A stretch of 64,000 nucleotides of DNA. It comes from Lactarius indigo. Taxonomy: Eukaryota; Basidiomycota; Agaricomycetes; Russulales; Russulaceae. The translations under genes were made by a program, and so were the position numbers. The notes below the pieces were generated by a model, which did not search any database, had not been told where the DNA came from, and worked only from the letters and a program-made list of their open reading frames with translations. The stretch is from positions 1 through 64,000 of the forward strand of contig JAFKAC010000188.1 of the NCBI GenBank assembly GCA_025766275.1, written 5' to 3'. Below are positions 46,541 through 59,723 of the stretch, piece by piece; the stretch's first letter is position 1, and each line of letters opens with the position of its first letter.

Positions 46541-46844
46541 GACACCAAGGCTTCCATTGATGTATCTATTGATTCCTAGAGTTGGAGATAGAGATACGCC
46601 AGATTACTGGTGGCCAAGGCATATGCAAACCCTAGGAGAGCCCGACGCAATGGGAAGAGAACCCACACTTGACACCACAGTGTTATTGTGCAACGTGATG
46701 GCAGTGGATCAAGCCCGATCAAGGGATGAACGAACTTATTATAGTTTGATGAACTATATCTGTGGTAAACTAGTGCATAGCACAGTGCCCTACAACATCC
46801 CAGTCAGGATACAGCAGCTGTGCCAACGGAAAGCGGTGATCCGG

Positions 46845-48735
46845 TTGAACGGACAGTTTTTTTTTTTTTTTTTTAAATCGATTTTATTCCGGGGCAGTAC
46901 GTAATACAAGGCCGGTCTCTGCAAGTTGTAGACAAGAAGAATTCAAGTAACAATCGTAAATAAATGAGATCCACGTGCACCGCAGATAAGGCATTGGGTG
47001 ATTAGCCTCCTTCCAAAGGTAGGCAAGTATTATATAAAGGAAGCATATGTGTAGTGGGAAAAGGGACCCTTAAAAAAAGGGGGGGGGGGGGGCATGGAAC
47101 ATGAAAGGGTTGCACTTACAGGGCTGTGCTAGACACAGGGTGGCAAGTTGATGCTTGAGAGAGCTCCTTCATCCAGGGTTGTGCAGGGAGGGGGCCTTGA
47201 GTGGTCGGTATGCTGCAACTGATTTCTGGAGCATCATGCACAGCGTGATGGGATGGAGATAAAAGATGGTGAGGGGGGGTGGTTCCCCAATGAGGTCATA
47301 GTGGAAAGCGTGATGGTGTGGTTTGTCGAGGTTTCGACAGTGGTAGAGGAGGTGGTTGAATGAGTACTCTGCTTTGTGGCAGAGGGGATGCAGACACAGG
47401 GACACCTCGGGGGGGAGGTTGGGTCGATGTCGACGGGTGTAGTCTGATGTGAAGGAGTGTAGGGTGGCAAGTTGCATGGCAGTGGAGTGAGCACGGTGCT
47501 TGATGGGCTCATAACTTGCACTGGGCTTTTTGGGGGGTATGGCAGCCAACCATAGGGGGTGATTGCGACCGTCTGGTGGTTGGTTAGGGTCGATGGAGTG
47601 GCCATACGCTCATGGGTGGTTGGGTGATGTGATGATGGAGCGCCAGTCCATGGCCCAGGAGCGGTAGGCAGCACCTCTAAGTGACTTTTTGACCCAAGCA
47701 GCAGAGCACTGAGGGGAGGCAGTGGATGGGGATGTGGTTTGACAGGCTTTGAGGGCCTCTTTGCATGCATGGGAGTCGGGAGCTCTTTTTCTGTCAACTG
47801 GCAACCACATGAGATGAATCATTGTGTCCCTGGGCAGAGAGGAAGAGAAAAAGGTGGTAAGTGATCAGTGCCAAGTCAGCACTTCTTTTTGATTATCATA
47901 TGAACGGAGTGCCTGGATGTGACTCAGGGCACCTTTGTTTTGGGAAAGGATATAAATGTGATCAGGGGGTGCACATGAGAACTCAGCTGTGATAAACTCG
48001 GCCATTTTTGCCAGACCAAATAAAGCCACATCCATGTCCTCCACCTCTGTACCCATAGCCCAGCTTCTCGTGATAGGGGGCGCATGACCTTGTACAATGT
48101 CAATCGCAGCTCTGCCAACGTGTTTGTTGTCAAAACAGTGTTTGTTGGACACTGTGGATGCTAGGCAAACGATCGCCATACTTTGGGAAGGCCATCTGTA
48201 CAGTTCAGCTGTCTCCTGTTTCCATTGATTAGGGTTGCCTTTCCCTTCACTAAGCACATGCGGTCCCCAGTTGGGAACCTCCCAGGGAGGCACTGCTGTG
48301 ACGTCAATGTGCACAATTAACAGTGGGTCAACCTTGCTTGTGAGAGCCTCCAAGGCAGTGGGGCACTGTTGGACTTTTCCAGACCTAGTCCATAGTGAGC
48401 TGTTACACACCACCCCTCCATTGCTGGAGTGTGGGCCATTCTGGACCTCACCTCCCCACTCTTCACCGAGGTGGCTCAGAAGCTGGGAGGTTCGGGGGAC
48501 ACGGAACAGTCTGAGGGTAGAAGTAGTTGTGAGTTTCTCCAGGTACTGCTTTGCAGGCAGTATCCGAAGCAGCTGGTGGAGGGGACTGCGTGGAGCAGTG
48601 CGGAAAGAGCCGGAGATTACCTTAACCCCTTCGTTGAAAACCATTTGGACCTTCTTGATAAGGCCGGCTTTACGCTTCATCGGCATCCAGAGTTGGCAAC
48701 CGTATGAGGCTACTGGAAGGCTTGAACGGACAGTT
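46845..48735 (-). mobile_element. 5'-truncated LINE-type retrotransposon with target-site duplication
   Basis: The element lies on the minus strand. At its 3' end is a run of 18 A (as T at 46857-46874), preceded outside by the 14-mer ttgaacggacagtt (46845-46858). The same 14-mer stands at 48722-48735, just beyond the element's other end. That is the expected target-site duplication. Inside, the minus strand encodes the end of a reverse transcriptase (LPVASYGCQLWMPMKRKAGL, directly at the right junction), then an RNase H-like region (VHIDVTAVPP, LFGLAKMAEFITAEF, ILSQNKGALSHIQALRS) and, in shifted frames, a Cys/His finger (CLHPLCHKAEYSFNHLLYHC). Frameshifts in the last part show it is dead. A run of about 15 G lies near 47080-47094 within its 3' UTR. 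Confidence 0.88.
47865..48721 (-). pseudogene. Reverse transcriptase C-terminus / RNase H fragment of the LINE
   Basis: One open frame of about 286 codons from the truncation point to 47865. The beginning matches the thumb region of non-LTR reverse transcriptases (VASYGCQLW, QMVFNEGVKVISG, LLRILPAKQYLEKL). A region with the layout of RNase H follows, with VHIDVTAVP in the place of the first acidic strand and FGLAKMAEFI as the helix. The fingers and palm, with the YxDD site, are absent because the element is truncated, so it cannot act. Frames further downstream (47169-47820) continue the same protein after frameshifts. Confidence 0.75.
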
Positions 48736-51476
48736 GCGGCAATCAATATCCAAGAGAAACTACCACATATTTCAAAGTGCTACAAGGTTTACTATCCGAG
48801 ACATCCGCTTTACTCTGGGCTCTGACCTAATGCCATACATGGTGCCTGGACCGAACAGCATAGAGTAGGAACTCTCAAGGTCTCAACTTCGGAGGTGGAC
48901 AATCCGAGAGTGCAAAATGCGGCGACCTAAGGGCCATGCTCTAGGCTCGACACTGGCATCGGTGGCCATTGCCCTTTCGCGGATCACCTGGAAAAGAAGA
49001 ATGGAAGCGTGAATTGTTATCGACATAGGACACCAAATGACCCATACCTATACGGTTTCCACAGCTGCACAGTTAGGTTCAATACCTGATGCAGTAGGTG
49101 ACTTCTTATCGGGGAGGAATGGTAATACCACCGCTCGCGAACGTGGTTGCACTGGAAGCAGACACCGCCCTAGACCCTGAAACCCACAGGGTGACGAAAT
49201 TTTGTCACTTTCACCAAACCAGTAAAAATCAGAGAAGCACTGACGTATATGCAGCCCGCCAGCCCAAAGGCTACTACACCTTCGATGACCACTCTAATCC
49301 CACGCCCCCACGTTCCAGGAGCCTCTACGCTGCAGGGACCTCGCATTACGTAGGTAACCGGGATACCAGCAAGGTACCAGAGTGACAGGATGATCAATCT
49401 CCTCCAATCGGGAGATGGGACGAGGTTGTGGTCATCCACGCTGGTGTTCAAAACTTAAGTCAGAAAGTTTGGTCGGCCGAAGAGTGGAAGAAGAGCCGCA
49501 CTCTAGTTTGAAAAGTTTGGACGGGAGAGAGACCACAGAGAGGCATATGGCCACGTGCCAGCTCATGTACCAAGTCGCCACTGGCCAGCATACATCCCAC
49601 TCTGTCATAGAAGGGTCGGATGGTGTACGATCTTGGGTGTCCCTGTAGGTAACGAAGACGTAGAGACCCGTCTGCAGACACGAGGCGTCAGACGGCTGAA
49701 TGCCACCACGAAACCAGTGAATGTACCAAGGACGAGAAGAGACCTTTGATGATCCATTCTGAGGACAATTGTAGGAGCATATCCTAAGACTCGATGGGCA
49801 ATTCGAAGTGGGGAGTTGGTATTTACGCAAGGAGGACACCAAGGCCCTGGAGATAGCAGCGGGGGCGGTGATTGTGAGTTTTTTGTGGCGGTGTGAAGTG
49901 TGAAAGTACAAGTAGTTCCGAACAAGTTTCCGAGTCGCCGCATCTCTCCGTGTGGGAACGCTTTTGTCTAGCTCCGCCATGACACAACGCCTTCTTAGAT
50001 AATCCTATGCCAGCTAATCCAGTAAAATTGGTGCCATGGTACTATACAACAACAAATTTGGTGACGACAAGGGTGCCCACTACAGGAGGTAGGCGCTCGG
50101 AGAGCCACACGTAATTTATAATGGAACAGTAAGATCTGATGCATGATGTGGCGTGCGTCATGAGCACGGTCACTAGGGTTTGCGGTGTGCGGAGCCGATT
50201 GCGCAGCCCATTCAGCACTGAACACTGAAACAACGGACAACTATTTCCCCACAAAAACACATAAACACTTACTCCGCAAACGCAAGCCACATGCACGCAA
50301 ACAGCTCCAGCGGACAATGTGGCGGCTAGGCACTCCAGATTGTGAGCCACCCAGCGCGTGCCACGAGATTGGGGCACTGTAGTCATGAGGTGTGTAGTTC
50401 CCATCGGCGTGGTGCCTGGTGGTGCAGTGATGGTGGTAACACACGTCAAACAGGTCATGATCTGACTCTGCAGCGACCCACAGTATGGTCTGACCACGCG
50501 GCTACTGGTCGCTGTAGAGGCCTAGGCGGTATGCGCCACCCAGTGGATACGGCTCATATAAGAAACATGCTCCAACGGATTTCATAATATTTCGCTCTCA
50601 CCATATCCATTCTGGGCACCCCACGCTTAGATGACGACTTGTAGACGACTTGGGTGTAGTGTACCCGTCACAAAGTGCACTTTTCAACATACAATATCGA
50701 GGTACTTGGCCGAATTTTCCAAGTGCACAGTCTGAGTCGGACACCCCGGCTTCCAGGGAGAGGTTTCTCCCAGGAAGCACCGGCGTCACATAGTTGGGCC
50801 AACAGGAGTTCCCCGTCAAGCTTCAAGGCCAGTGACTCGGACTTCGTGTCATGGTCGTGCGATGCTCCGGTTAGGCTATACGCTATTGTACCCCTTGATT
50901 TACCGGAAGTTCGGAACAACTCTCATGCAGTTTTCTCTCTCTCTTTTTTTTTTTTTGTTTTATAAAAAAAATAGCAGCAAGATGAGCCCTTCTATATCTT
51001 CAGAAACAAGTTATTCGTGTTGATGTGACGAGTGACGTGGGCCTTTGTTTATCGAATATAGGTTCCAAGACAAGGAGGCAAGTATGCAATGGGCATCTAC
51101 TTAGTGTCCAGCCTCCAGGACCAAAGTCCCGGACTCGCCACAAGTCGTACATAAGTGCCAAATATGTCGACTTTGGTGCCTCACAGCTCTTCATAGCTTC
51201 ATAGCCTCATCAGCCGACTTAGCAGTTGGGAAAATTTCATGGGTGAGCACTCCCAACCAATGAAACACTGGACTATCGTTGAAATGAAGCTTGTACTCCC
51301 AAGTTGACCACGGGGCATGAGAAAACAGTGCTGGAGTCCTTCCCTCGTTGATAAGATGGGCGTGTGACGTGGCAATGGGCACAGGTGTGTCGGTGTGTAA
51401 GTGCCAACACATGGAGGCCTACATGAGTATTGTGGTATAAAAGCTATGAACCGCCGATGGCACTAGCGCGCCGAAT
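48736..51476. other. 2.7-kb gene-free island
   Basis: No gene on either strand. The largest open frames (49432-49980 and 50042-50497, minus) are low in recognisable content. A T-rich run lies near 50946-50957. It may hold old, unrecognisable transposon sequence; nothing supports a specific family. Confidence 0.4.
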
Positions 51477-54400
51477 TTAATACTTCTCGGATAAGACTGA
51501 AAGTCCGAGGATCAGAAAGGGGATGCGTATAACGGCACCATACTCACTTAAAGTGACCAGAGAAGTCCACCCAGTGAAGGGGTGACTAGGATATGAGTGT
51601 CTATCAGTCAGGATTTTCGGAATGTGATTGGAAGATAGCACCTTCTTCTACCCTCGCCCGTATTGGCGTCGTATTGTTCCCAAACATAGCCCGTACGTTC
51701 ATATTCCTTCAAGTGGGCACTAGACGATTAGACAGCACTAGGACAATATATCCGTAATTTACGTGCCTTGAAAACGTTGTCAATTACATTCTGACGGAGT
51801 TCTGTGTAGATTGATCGAGCCTTGTCCTGGTGGGGTCCCTCATGCACAGTATAGGTCTATAAAAAAGGTGCCGCCGTAAGAAAAAAAAATCGCCGCGCCG
51901 TGTCTCGTGCCCACCTCGTGCAACGCCTGTAATGCAAGATAGTTCATTTGCATCCAAATAGGGCCTTTCCAGTAGTTTTCACCCACCCCGAATTCGGGAT
52001 GGGATGCAGATAAACTCCTGAGACCGTAGGGCGACCATAGGTGGTTTGGGTCACGCAGCAGATCCAAAACGGAGCCAAGGTGAGGGGAGTCTGGTGGCAG
52101 CAGAGACAACAAGAACGGGAACAAAGAAAGGTAACCCTTGTGGCAGACGTGATATGATTCGTCTGTTGTTAAGCATTAGTTGTCGAGTCGTCTAGGGAAC
52201 CATGGGAGTCGTCGCACCGTCGTCATCCACACCAATGTCACAATACATCTGTGATTCTTCGCTCCAGTGTAGATCTGTTTTACAACAATAGTTAGGACAT
52301 AAGTGTGAATTGGGTGTGAAGGCGCCCAACCATCGATGTTATCGATAACAGCTTTCTCAGCGTTGGCATAATACAATTTGTCCTCATTTTCCCCGATAAA
52401 CTCAGCAATCTCCTTCATTGTTCTGGAAAAGAATCCCATCCAGGAAAGTAAGTCCAAATGAAGTTCACCAGTGTGAGGCGGGGCCCTAGGATAGTCGTCC
52501 ATGCCGCTCGTTAATATATGCTTTTCCGACCGACCTCGCCACCGATAAGCTTCAGTCCTTGAACGAGCCTTGCGTCCATACTGTTTCAGTTGCCCGCGCT
52601 GTGTTCGCCTAAACCACTCATAGTGGCGCTTGAGTGGTTGATAGATCGACTGTAAGAAAGATAACGCTAAGGACTGATCTTCCAGATACCGGCTGCTGTG
52701 TGAAGAAGACGGCGAAGCTGCGAGAGGAACCTGAAGACCTCCTGTGGCGAAGTCCAAACCTAAGTCCTGGTCGGTGGGCCCAGCACGACGTCTCAGGCGT
52801 TTGATAAAAGCGGTCACCGCCATGGTCAGCGTAGGGGGATTGGCAAAGTTGGGAACCTGTGTCTGGAATTGCTCTGGGACCTGAAAATCATTGTACCGAG
52901 TGAAGTGTTCACGAGTTTGTGAGTCCAGACAACATACCTTACTGCGTGCTTCTTCACCAAGAATCTGCTCACGGGCAACCCAGCCGTCATCGTCAATTAG
53001 ATTTACCCAGTCCTTCAGGATCTCCAGACTGTGGTGGGTTAGGTCAGCGGGTGAGGACACAGGGAGGAGGGGGTTTCACCTAAGATCGTTGTCCCATTCG
53101 CCAACATGCAAGAGGTGGAAACCTTCGTCCCAATAAAAGCCTCTCGGGAAGAAGCTGCGACTGGGAGTCGCAGTCAACAAGGCTTTTGGCTCTGTCAAAT
53201 GAGGGCCCTTGGTAGTTTTGTCGTCGTCTCCATGGTCAGCCGACGAGCCGTCGTCATCCCATTCATTGGAGAAGGTGGGGTCTACGATTGATGTTCCGTA
53301 AAAGTATCCAATACCTCCAAGGAGATTCGAAGTAATTGCTTGAGAAAATGCGTCGAGTGCATCTCGTCTCGGGGAATCTGGGATAGGAAATATCCTATTA
53401 AAGCGTTCGGCGAATGCGGCAGAAAACGCGGCGATTCCCTCATCGAGAGTTGCAGCTGAGGAAACGTTAGCCTTGTACGCGTCTTTACCACAGCTGAGAC
53501 GCGTACAGTTCAAATTCGCACGAGAGCTTCGGCTCTCAAAAAACACATCAAATTGGAATTCCCCATCAAAGAACTTCTGGACAGCAAAGAGATTGCTTCC
53601 CGAGAATGTCTCGTCGGAAAGCTGAAGAGTGAACGATGGATCGGGGGCCTGCTTCGGATTTGTCACACCTTCGACAGCCTTTCCGGCATTTTGGGCGAGT
53701 TGTTGTACGATAATTTCTGCTTCGCGTTAAGCTTCCTCATCTAGAGCGACGCATATATCCTACCTTTGGCTTGCCATATGTTCCCAGCAGGAACGCGAAA
53801 TCCGCTATAGTGCGTTTTCCCGATACGCTTGGCGAAAGCATCGGCAAATGAGCCACCAAAAAAAGCCTTGTTATTTGGGCCTACAACTCTGTTGAGACAT
53901 GTTGCAGAGGCGGACAGTGGGAACCTACCATCCACAACTCGGATAGTAAAGTCATCAAGCTCAGGTGTAAACCCGGTGAGCACGACAGGTCCGTCAATGC
54001 CCTGGTGATTTCGTTTAGTTATGGGGTGGCCGGAGATGCAGGACACATACGTTCTCGTCTTCCTCCGTTTCTAGGTCAAGCCCCCCCATCCCTTCCAACC
54101 CAGCGTAGAAGACAAAAGAGGTGCGTGAAGGTTGTCCTGGTCATGATTAGCGGAGGGAAGAAGTACAAGTTGGAATGCCCAAACCTTGGAAGATAGGCTC
54201 TCCCTTGATTCGCGCTGCCCAGCTTCCGCCATGCTCACCACCAGCTACCTTCAGTAGCTCGGTGGTTACTTTGACGTTGTTATGAGGATCTCTAACGACT
54301 TGGATGCCTCCCTCACGAGGATCGAACTGTGTCCACGTGTACCCACCCAACCCATCTCCTTGGTCGCAGGCGTGTCGTGCCTCTGTGAAGAGCGTCAGAA

Positions 54401-54629
54401 ATGGTATTACAAAGGTGTTATTGAAAAGTGACGCGCTTGTGAAAGACTGGTAGTCCTGAGTACCGAACCAGACAAGGCCAGTCATGAGGGACTGGGGAAT
54501 CCGCGGCCTAAGGCCAAAATAAAGGTTTGGACGATAAGTACCCCATAAGAGCGAGTTAGTGCCAGTGTCGTTGAAAGAGTACGGTGTGACAGAGGGGGCG
54601 AATGTGAGGAGGAGCCAGAGTAGTTGCAT
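51477..54629 (-). CDS. cwh41: Mannosyl-oligosaccharide glucosidase I (GH63)
   Basis: Glucosidase I removes the outermost glucose from the N-glycan precursor in the ER. The start MQLLWLLLTFAPSVTP is a signal peptide or anchor, followed by the family's opening NSLLWGTYRPNLYFGLRPR and GLVWFGTQDYQSF. The GH63 catalytic region is intact: SRSFFPRGFYWDEGFHLL (catalytic acid region), VNLIDDDGWVAREQILGEEA, HLDLLSWMGFF, ESYHVCHKGYLSLFPFLL, FGVGENYWKGPIWMQMNYLA and GYVWEQYDANTGEG, ending HPFTGWTSLVTLILSEKY. About nine short introns are needed, including two near the 3' end (51480-51640). Length is close to the usual 800 residues. It is divergent from DIS3, with 141 bp between start codons. Confidence 0.92.
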
Positions 54630-54770
54630 TGGTCCTCAAACTACAACCGCGTAACTTTTTGTTGACTGACTTCGTGGCCACGGCGACATTGATGGGAACC
54701 GTGTTCAGATTAGATTAGATCGGGTCTCCCGAATCAGGTAGAGCTTTGCTCTTGGTTCCCTACACACATC
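54630..54770. promoter_or_regulatory. Shared divergent promoter of glucosidase I and DIS3
   Basis: The 141 bp between the two opposing ATGs must contain both promoters. No defined element recognised. Confidence 0.55.
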
Positions 54771-57700
54771 ATGGTCGAGATCACTATTCGTAAACGACCA
54801 CGAGAGGATGCAGAATTGACACAACGAAAGTTCTTCAAGAAAACTGCTAGGGGTAAAGTGGTCAAAGGTGCGTTGTTATCCACGACCTTTCGTGACTAGG
54901 CCCCGGATCTTTTTTCTAGTCATCCGAGAGAGATATCTCAGGGACGACGTCTCCTGTGGAATAGACAAGTGCAGAGAATGTATCTCTTCCCCCACACTAC
55001 ATCTTCCGTTTGGTGGCGCCGTAGACCACAAGCTGTTCCCTCAGGGTCATTTCGTCTTACCTGATACAAACGTATTCCTCGCCCAGGTTCGTCTCTTCAA
55101 CAATCATAGGCAGAGTTATTTGGGTTGACGATGAACCCTCACCTTGCAGATGGATGTAATAGAGTCAAATTATTTCAGGACTCCTATTATACTATTACAG
55201 ACAGTGCTGGAAGAAGTTCGACACCGGTCGCTGCCACTCTTTAACCGACTAAAGGCGCTAATGAAGATGGATGAGAAACGTACCTGGATATTTTATAATG
55301 AGTTTCGTTCGTGAGTACCGTTGCACGATAAGGGAGGGGCTGTGATTTCATCCATAACATAACAGAGAAACGGCCGTTGTCCGTGAAGTGGGTGAAACCC
55401 CGAACGATCGCAACGATAGGGGTTAGCGAGTGCTACGAATATATCATCACCTGCTGACATAGAGCCCAAGCAATTCGCGTTGGAACCGCTTGGTACAATT
55501 CGCATATATATCTTACTCGTCCACCAATTCGAGGGCAACCAAAGCCGACACTACCGACAATTGTACTCTTGACAGAAGACGTCGATAATAGGCGGAAAGC
55601 CGAGAAGGCCTCAATACCATGTTATTCAGGTGATTCATTGCCATTATCATTTGTACAGTGATCAATTCATCCCTCAACTATCTCCCTTTGTAGTTCGGCA
55701 ATATCTCGAAGGCATGCCTGAATCCACTCAACTTATGGACCTATTATCGGCAGGATCTGATAGCATTGAACCAGCAATAGCTGCAGGACGTCCTCCCTTA
55801 TATTCCGAAGTGAGATGATCTCGTTCCCGTCGTTGGTTACTGATTTTGGTCATTATCAAGTATTTGCCCACCGGTGCTCTCACGGCAGGAGTCAAAGCCG
55901 GCCAATTGCATCAAGGGCATTTCAACGCAAGCCAATTCAACTTTTTGGAGGTCAGTATTGTAAGCAATCACGAGTACTTTCGTCATTAACAAATCTATAG
56001 GGGAGCGTCAATGTAGAGTCGTATGGCAAACCAATTCTCCTTAGCGGGCGAGAAAATATGAACCGAGCCGTACACGGGGACATAGTTGTAGTTGAGGTAT
56101 TCAGCGAACAAGAATGGAAAGCTCCGACGGACGAGGTGGTCGACCAGGAATGTGAGTTCGAACCATATTTCGCCGGACGCCACTGATCGATCTGAAGCCG
56201 CGCTTAAAAATGACGATGCCGAGGAATCGGATGAGGAGGGAGAAAGGGTCGTCGTGGAAGAAAAGACTCCAAGAGCTGGAGTTCCTTCACGAACATCAAC
56301 CGAGAAGCAGCCCACAGGCCGCATTGTCGGTATCATCAAACGGAACTGGCGAGCGTAAGTGGTCAGTGCCCCGCTATACCCCGCGTCCTAACACAGTTCG
56401 TTTCTAGCTTTGTCTGTCACATAGATAGCACGTCCTTAAATTCATCTACGACGACTTCGCTTTCTCAACAGACTGTATTCGCAACCCCCGTCTCGCGTCT
56501 CCTTCCACGCATTCGGATGCGCACTCGCCAGGCGCCCGCGCTTCTTGGTCAAAAAATCCTTGTCACTATCGACAAATGGGATATAACTTCACGTTATCCA
56601 GAAGGTCACTTCGTGAGAGCTCTCGGCAAGGTCGAGAGCAAAGAAGCCGAGCAAGAGAGCCTGTTGCTCGAGTTTGATGTCCCATATAGGCCTTTTGGGA
56701 AGGCTATTCTGGATTGCTTGCCAACTGAAGGCGAGCAGTGGGTCGTGCCACCTAAGAGCGCCGACAACCTCACTTGGAGAGATCGCGAGGACCTTCGACA
56801 ACTCAATATATGTAGCATTGATCCTCCCGGTACGTGTCCCGCGTCCAGTTTCTGAAAAAAAAAGTGGCCTGACACCCATCCACCCCCAAGCTTGCCAGGA
56901 TATCGATGACGCGTTGCACGCTCGTCAATTACCGAACGGAAACATCGAAGCAGGTGTCCGTGAGCGATTTTTTTTAAAATTGAAGTATCAAATTCCCTCG
57001 TTAATCGTTCATTCTTTCTCCAGACATCGCAGATGTCTCCCATTTTGTTCTCCCCGACAACCCGATGGACGCTGAGGCCGCAGCGCGTGGAACGACAGTC
57101 TATCTGGTGGACAAGCGCATAGACATGTTGCCAGCCCTTCTAGGAACGAATCTCTGCTCTCTTCGACCCTTCGTCGAGCGGCTGGCCTTTTCCGTAATCT
57201 GGGTAGGCGGGGCGTTTCTCTGTCGCCTGCAGCTTTTAATGTCGGCATTCTATGCAGGAGTTGACACCCGAGGCGAAGATTGCGAACGTCCGATTTACCA
57301 AGTCGGTTATCGCGTCTAAATGCGCTTTCACTTACGAGGAAGCACAGACTCGCAAAGATGACCCGTTCGTTTTTTGCTCCTTTCTCTCGATCACGTGGTC
57401 TCATGATCTGTGCGTAGACACCAACAGGATGAGCTGACGGACAGCATTCGCCTTCTCAACACCCTCGCGCAGAAGTTGAAAGCTGGCCGCATGGCAGCTG
57501 GAGCGCTTAACCTGGCATCGCCAGAAGTCAAGATTCATCTGGATAGTGCAGAGTCCTCCGATCCAATAGATGTCGAGCAGAAGGAGCAGCGCGAAACTAA
57601 CAGCCTGGTCGAAGAGTTCATGCTGCTCGCGAATATAAGCGTTGCCAAAAAAATTCAGGAAGCGTTCCCGCAAACCGCTGTTCTCAGAAGGCACATGCCA

Positions 57701-58633
57701 CCCCCCAAAACGAACTTTGAGAAACTCCAGGATATTCTCCAGAAGCGTCGAGGTATATCACTGGATGTGTCCTCCTCTGGCGCACTGGCAACATCGCTGG
57801 ATAAATGCATCGTGGGTATCTAGACCGATTCTCGTGCATATGAGCGCTAAGGCGATTGTAGGATCCCGAAGAGCCAGCGTTCAATACACTCGTCCGTATC
57901 ATGGCAACGCGATGCATGCTCTCTGCAGAATACTTTTGCTCGGGAAGCGTTTCCAAGGAAACTTTTGGGCATTATGGCCTGGCTAGTCCAATTTATACAC
58001 ACTTTACAAGCCCTATCAGACGGTATGCTGGTAAGCAAGCTACTTTTCTTATTATCTCCATTTTCTACGAAGCGAATAGACGTCTTGGTGCACCGGCAAC
58101 TTGCGGCTGCAATATCCTTTAGCTCATTGCATGCTTCCCTTCACTCGAAGACGCATGTGGAGCGTGCGCTAGACGTCGTGAACAGAAGACATCGCATGGC
58201 ACAGATGGCGAGTCGTGCTAGCGTAGAGTTCTACGTTGGCCTCGCCCTCAAAGCCCGAGCAGAGAGATCTGCGTCCCTAGGAACTGGTAAGGTGACCGAG
58301 GAGGCATTTGTCATCCGGACCTTCCGCAATGGTCTCAACGTATTCGTTTCAAAGTTAGTGTTATTTCTTATCTCCAAAATTTCCCTGATCCGAGACCTGT
58401 TCTCGTTTTAAAGGCTTGGCATCGAAGGACTGGTCACGTTCAAGCGCGAGACAAGATTCGATGCGGACAATTACACCTTCACGATACCATGCTCAGGTCT
58501 AGGAGGTGAAGATGTCGAGATCGCAGTATTTGACAAAGTTGTAGTGAGCATAGAAGTGGAGAAGGACAAAAACACCCAACGAGGGAAAGTTAAAATGTCC
58601 CTCGTGCAGCCGATAGATTCTAGCGGCATGTAG
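54771..58633 (+). CDS. dis3: Exosome exoribonuclease DIS3/RRP44
   Basis: Catalytic 3'-5' exoribonuclease and endonuclease of the RNA exosome, in nucleus and cytoplasm. The start [15 protein letters not shown] is at 54771. The CR3 cysteine motif (CGIDKCREC) and PIN domain ([18 protein letters not shown] with its acidic residue) come first, then cold-shock domains ([20 protein letters not shown]). The RNB domain has its metal-binding cluster ([15 protein letters not shown]), [55 protein letters not shown] and [20 protein letters not shown]. An S1 domain runs to [11 protein letters not shown]. About sixteen short introns; all join in frame. All key residues are present, and length is normal (about 1000 residues). 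Confidence 0.93.
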
Positions 58634-59723
58634 CGGACGCGGACCCCTAGATGGCTAGTCTACATATAATGAAGCATGTCCGTCCAGGCCTATTCCACGA
58701 GCATTTGTAATCTGAACTGATCAAGAACGCGGACGGTAAGAGCAACGAAAAACAAAATATCAACGATTTTGTTCCTGTACTGTCCCAGGAAACTTGGAAG
58801 TCTGCTGCATTTTACAGTAACCGTGCGGTACGCTCTACGCTCTACGTAAACGCGTAAACCTCGACGCAAACGTCCTTCGAGTCCGTCTTCTGCTCTCATC
58901 GTCAGCGATTACTTTTAGTTTCGATCTCGTGCCCCTCAGGCTCTCCTCCGAGCCCGGTAACACTCGAACGAATCGTTGTATCTGCGGTTTCCTCGGTGGT
59001 ACCTAAGCGTAAAAATTGTGGCGCACTCTGGCGAGCTGCGAACATGCTTGAACACACTCGCGTCAACTACCCTGCACAGCAAACGGCGTCTTTCATCCTT
59101 TTGTTCTCCGCTCACACCCTCCCTCGCCGCCCGCTCACGACTGGCACATGAGCTGCTTCTGCCGCCTGTAAAATATGGGGACTGCGCTCACGCCTCCCTC
59201 ACCTCTTTCACTGAGCTCCCGTCTTCCTCCGTGCAGCTCGACAACTTGCTTCTCAGACTCACCCCGATTGGGTGCACGCCTTTCTTTCCTAGTGAGCGCC
59301 TTCCGAACACAGCCACCGATAAACCAGCGCCGCCTACCCTTGCTTGCCAGAAATGAAAACAATTCATATTCGCGCAACACACTTTGAAACAACGTATGCG
59401 TGCAACACGATTATGTTACGAGCCATCGGCCAAGGAAGAGAACCTGCGTTTGAATTTAGGCGAACCCAAGAGGGCGCTCGCGTAATTCTAGCGCGGGAAA
59501 TTTGCTTTTGAGCCGACCATCACGCCCATATCTTCCAGGCACCGTCCAGTTCGTGTGATCGTCGATTTTGACACGAATGGCCGAGTCCGCATTCACGGTC
59601 GGCCTTAAAAAATAATGTTCGTGCACCGCGGCATCTGGACCTCTACCCCAAGCCTGTATCTTCGTTCCTTCTCTCTTGCCCTCGTTGCGTTGGATGCACC
59701 AGTTCTCAGGGACAATATAGGCT
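58634..59723. other. Intergenic region, no gene seen
   Basis: An open frame at 58976-59356 on the plus strand has no recognisable content and is mirrored by equally long antisense frames; it was not called. Confidence 0.45.

Noticed and set aside
50042..50497. 151-codon minus-strand open frame in the gene-free island
   Set aside because: No motif, odd composition (Cys/Val/Thr) and equally long frames on the other strand.
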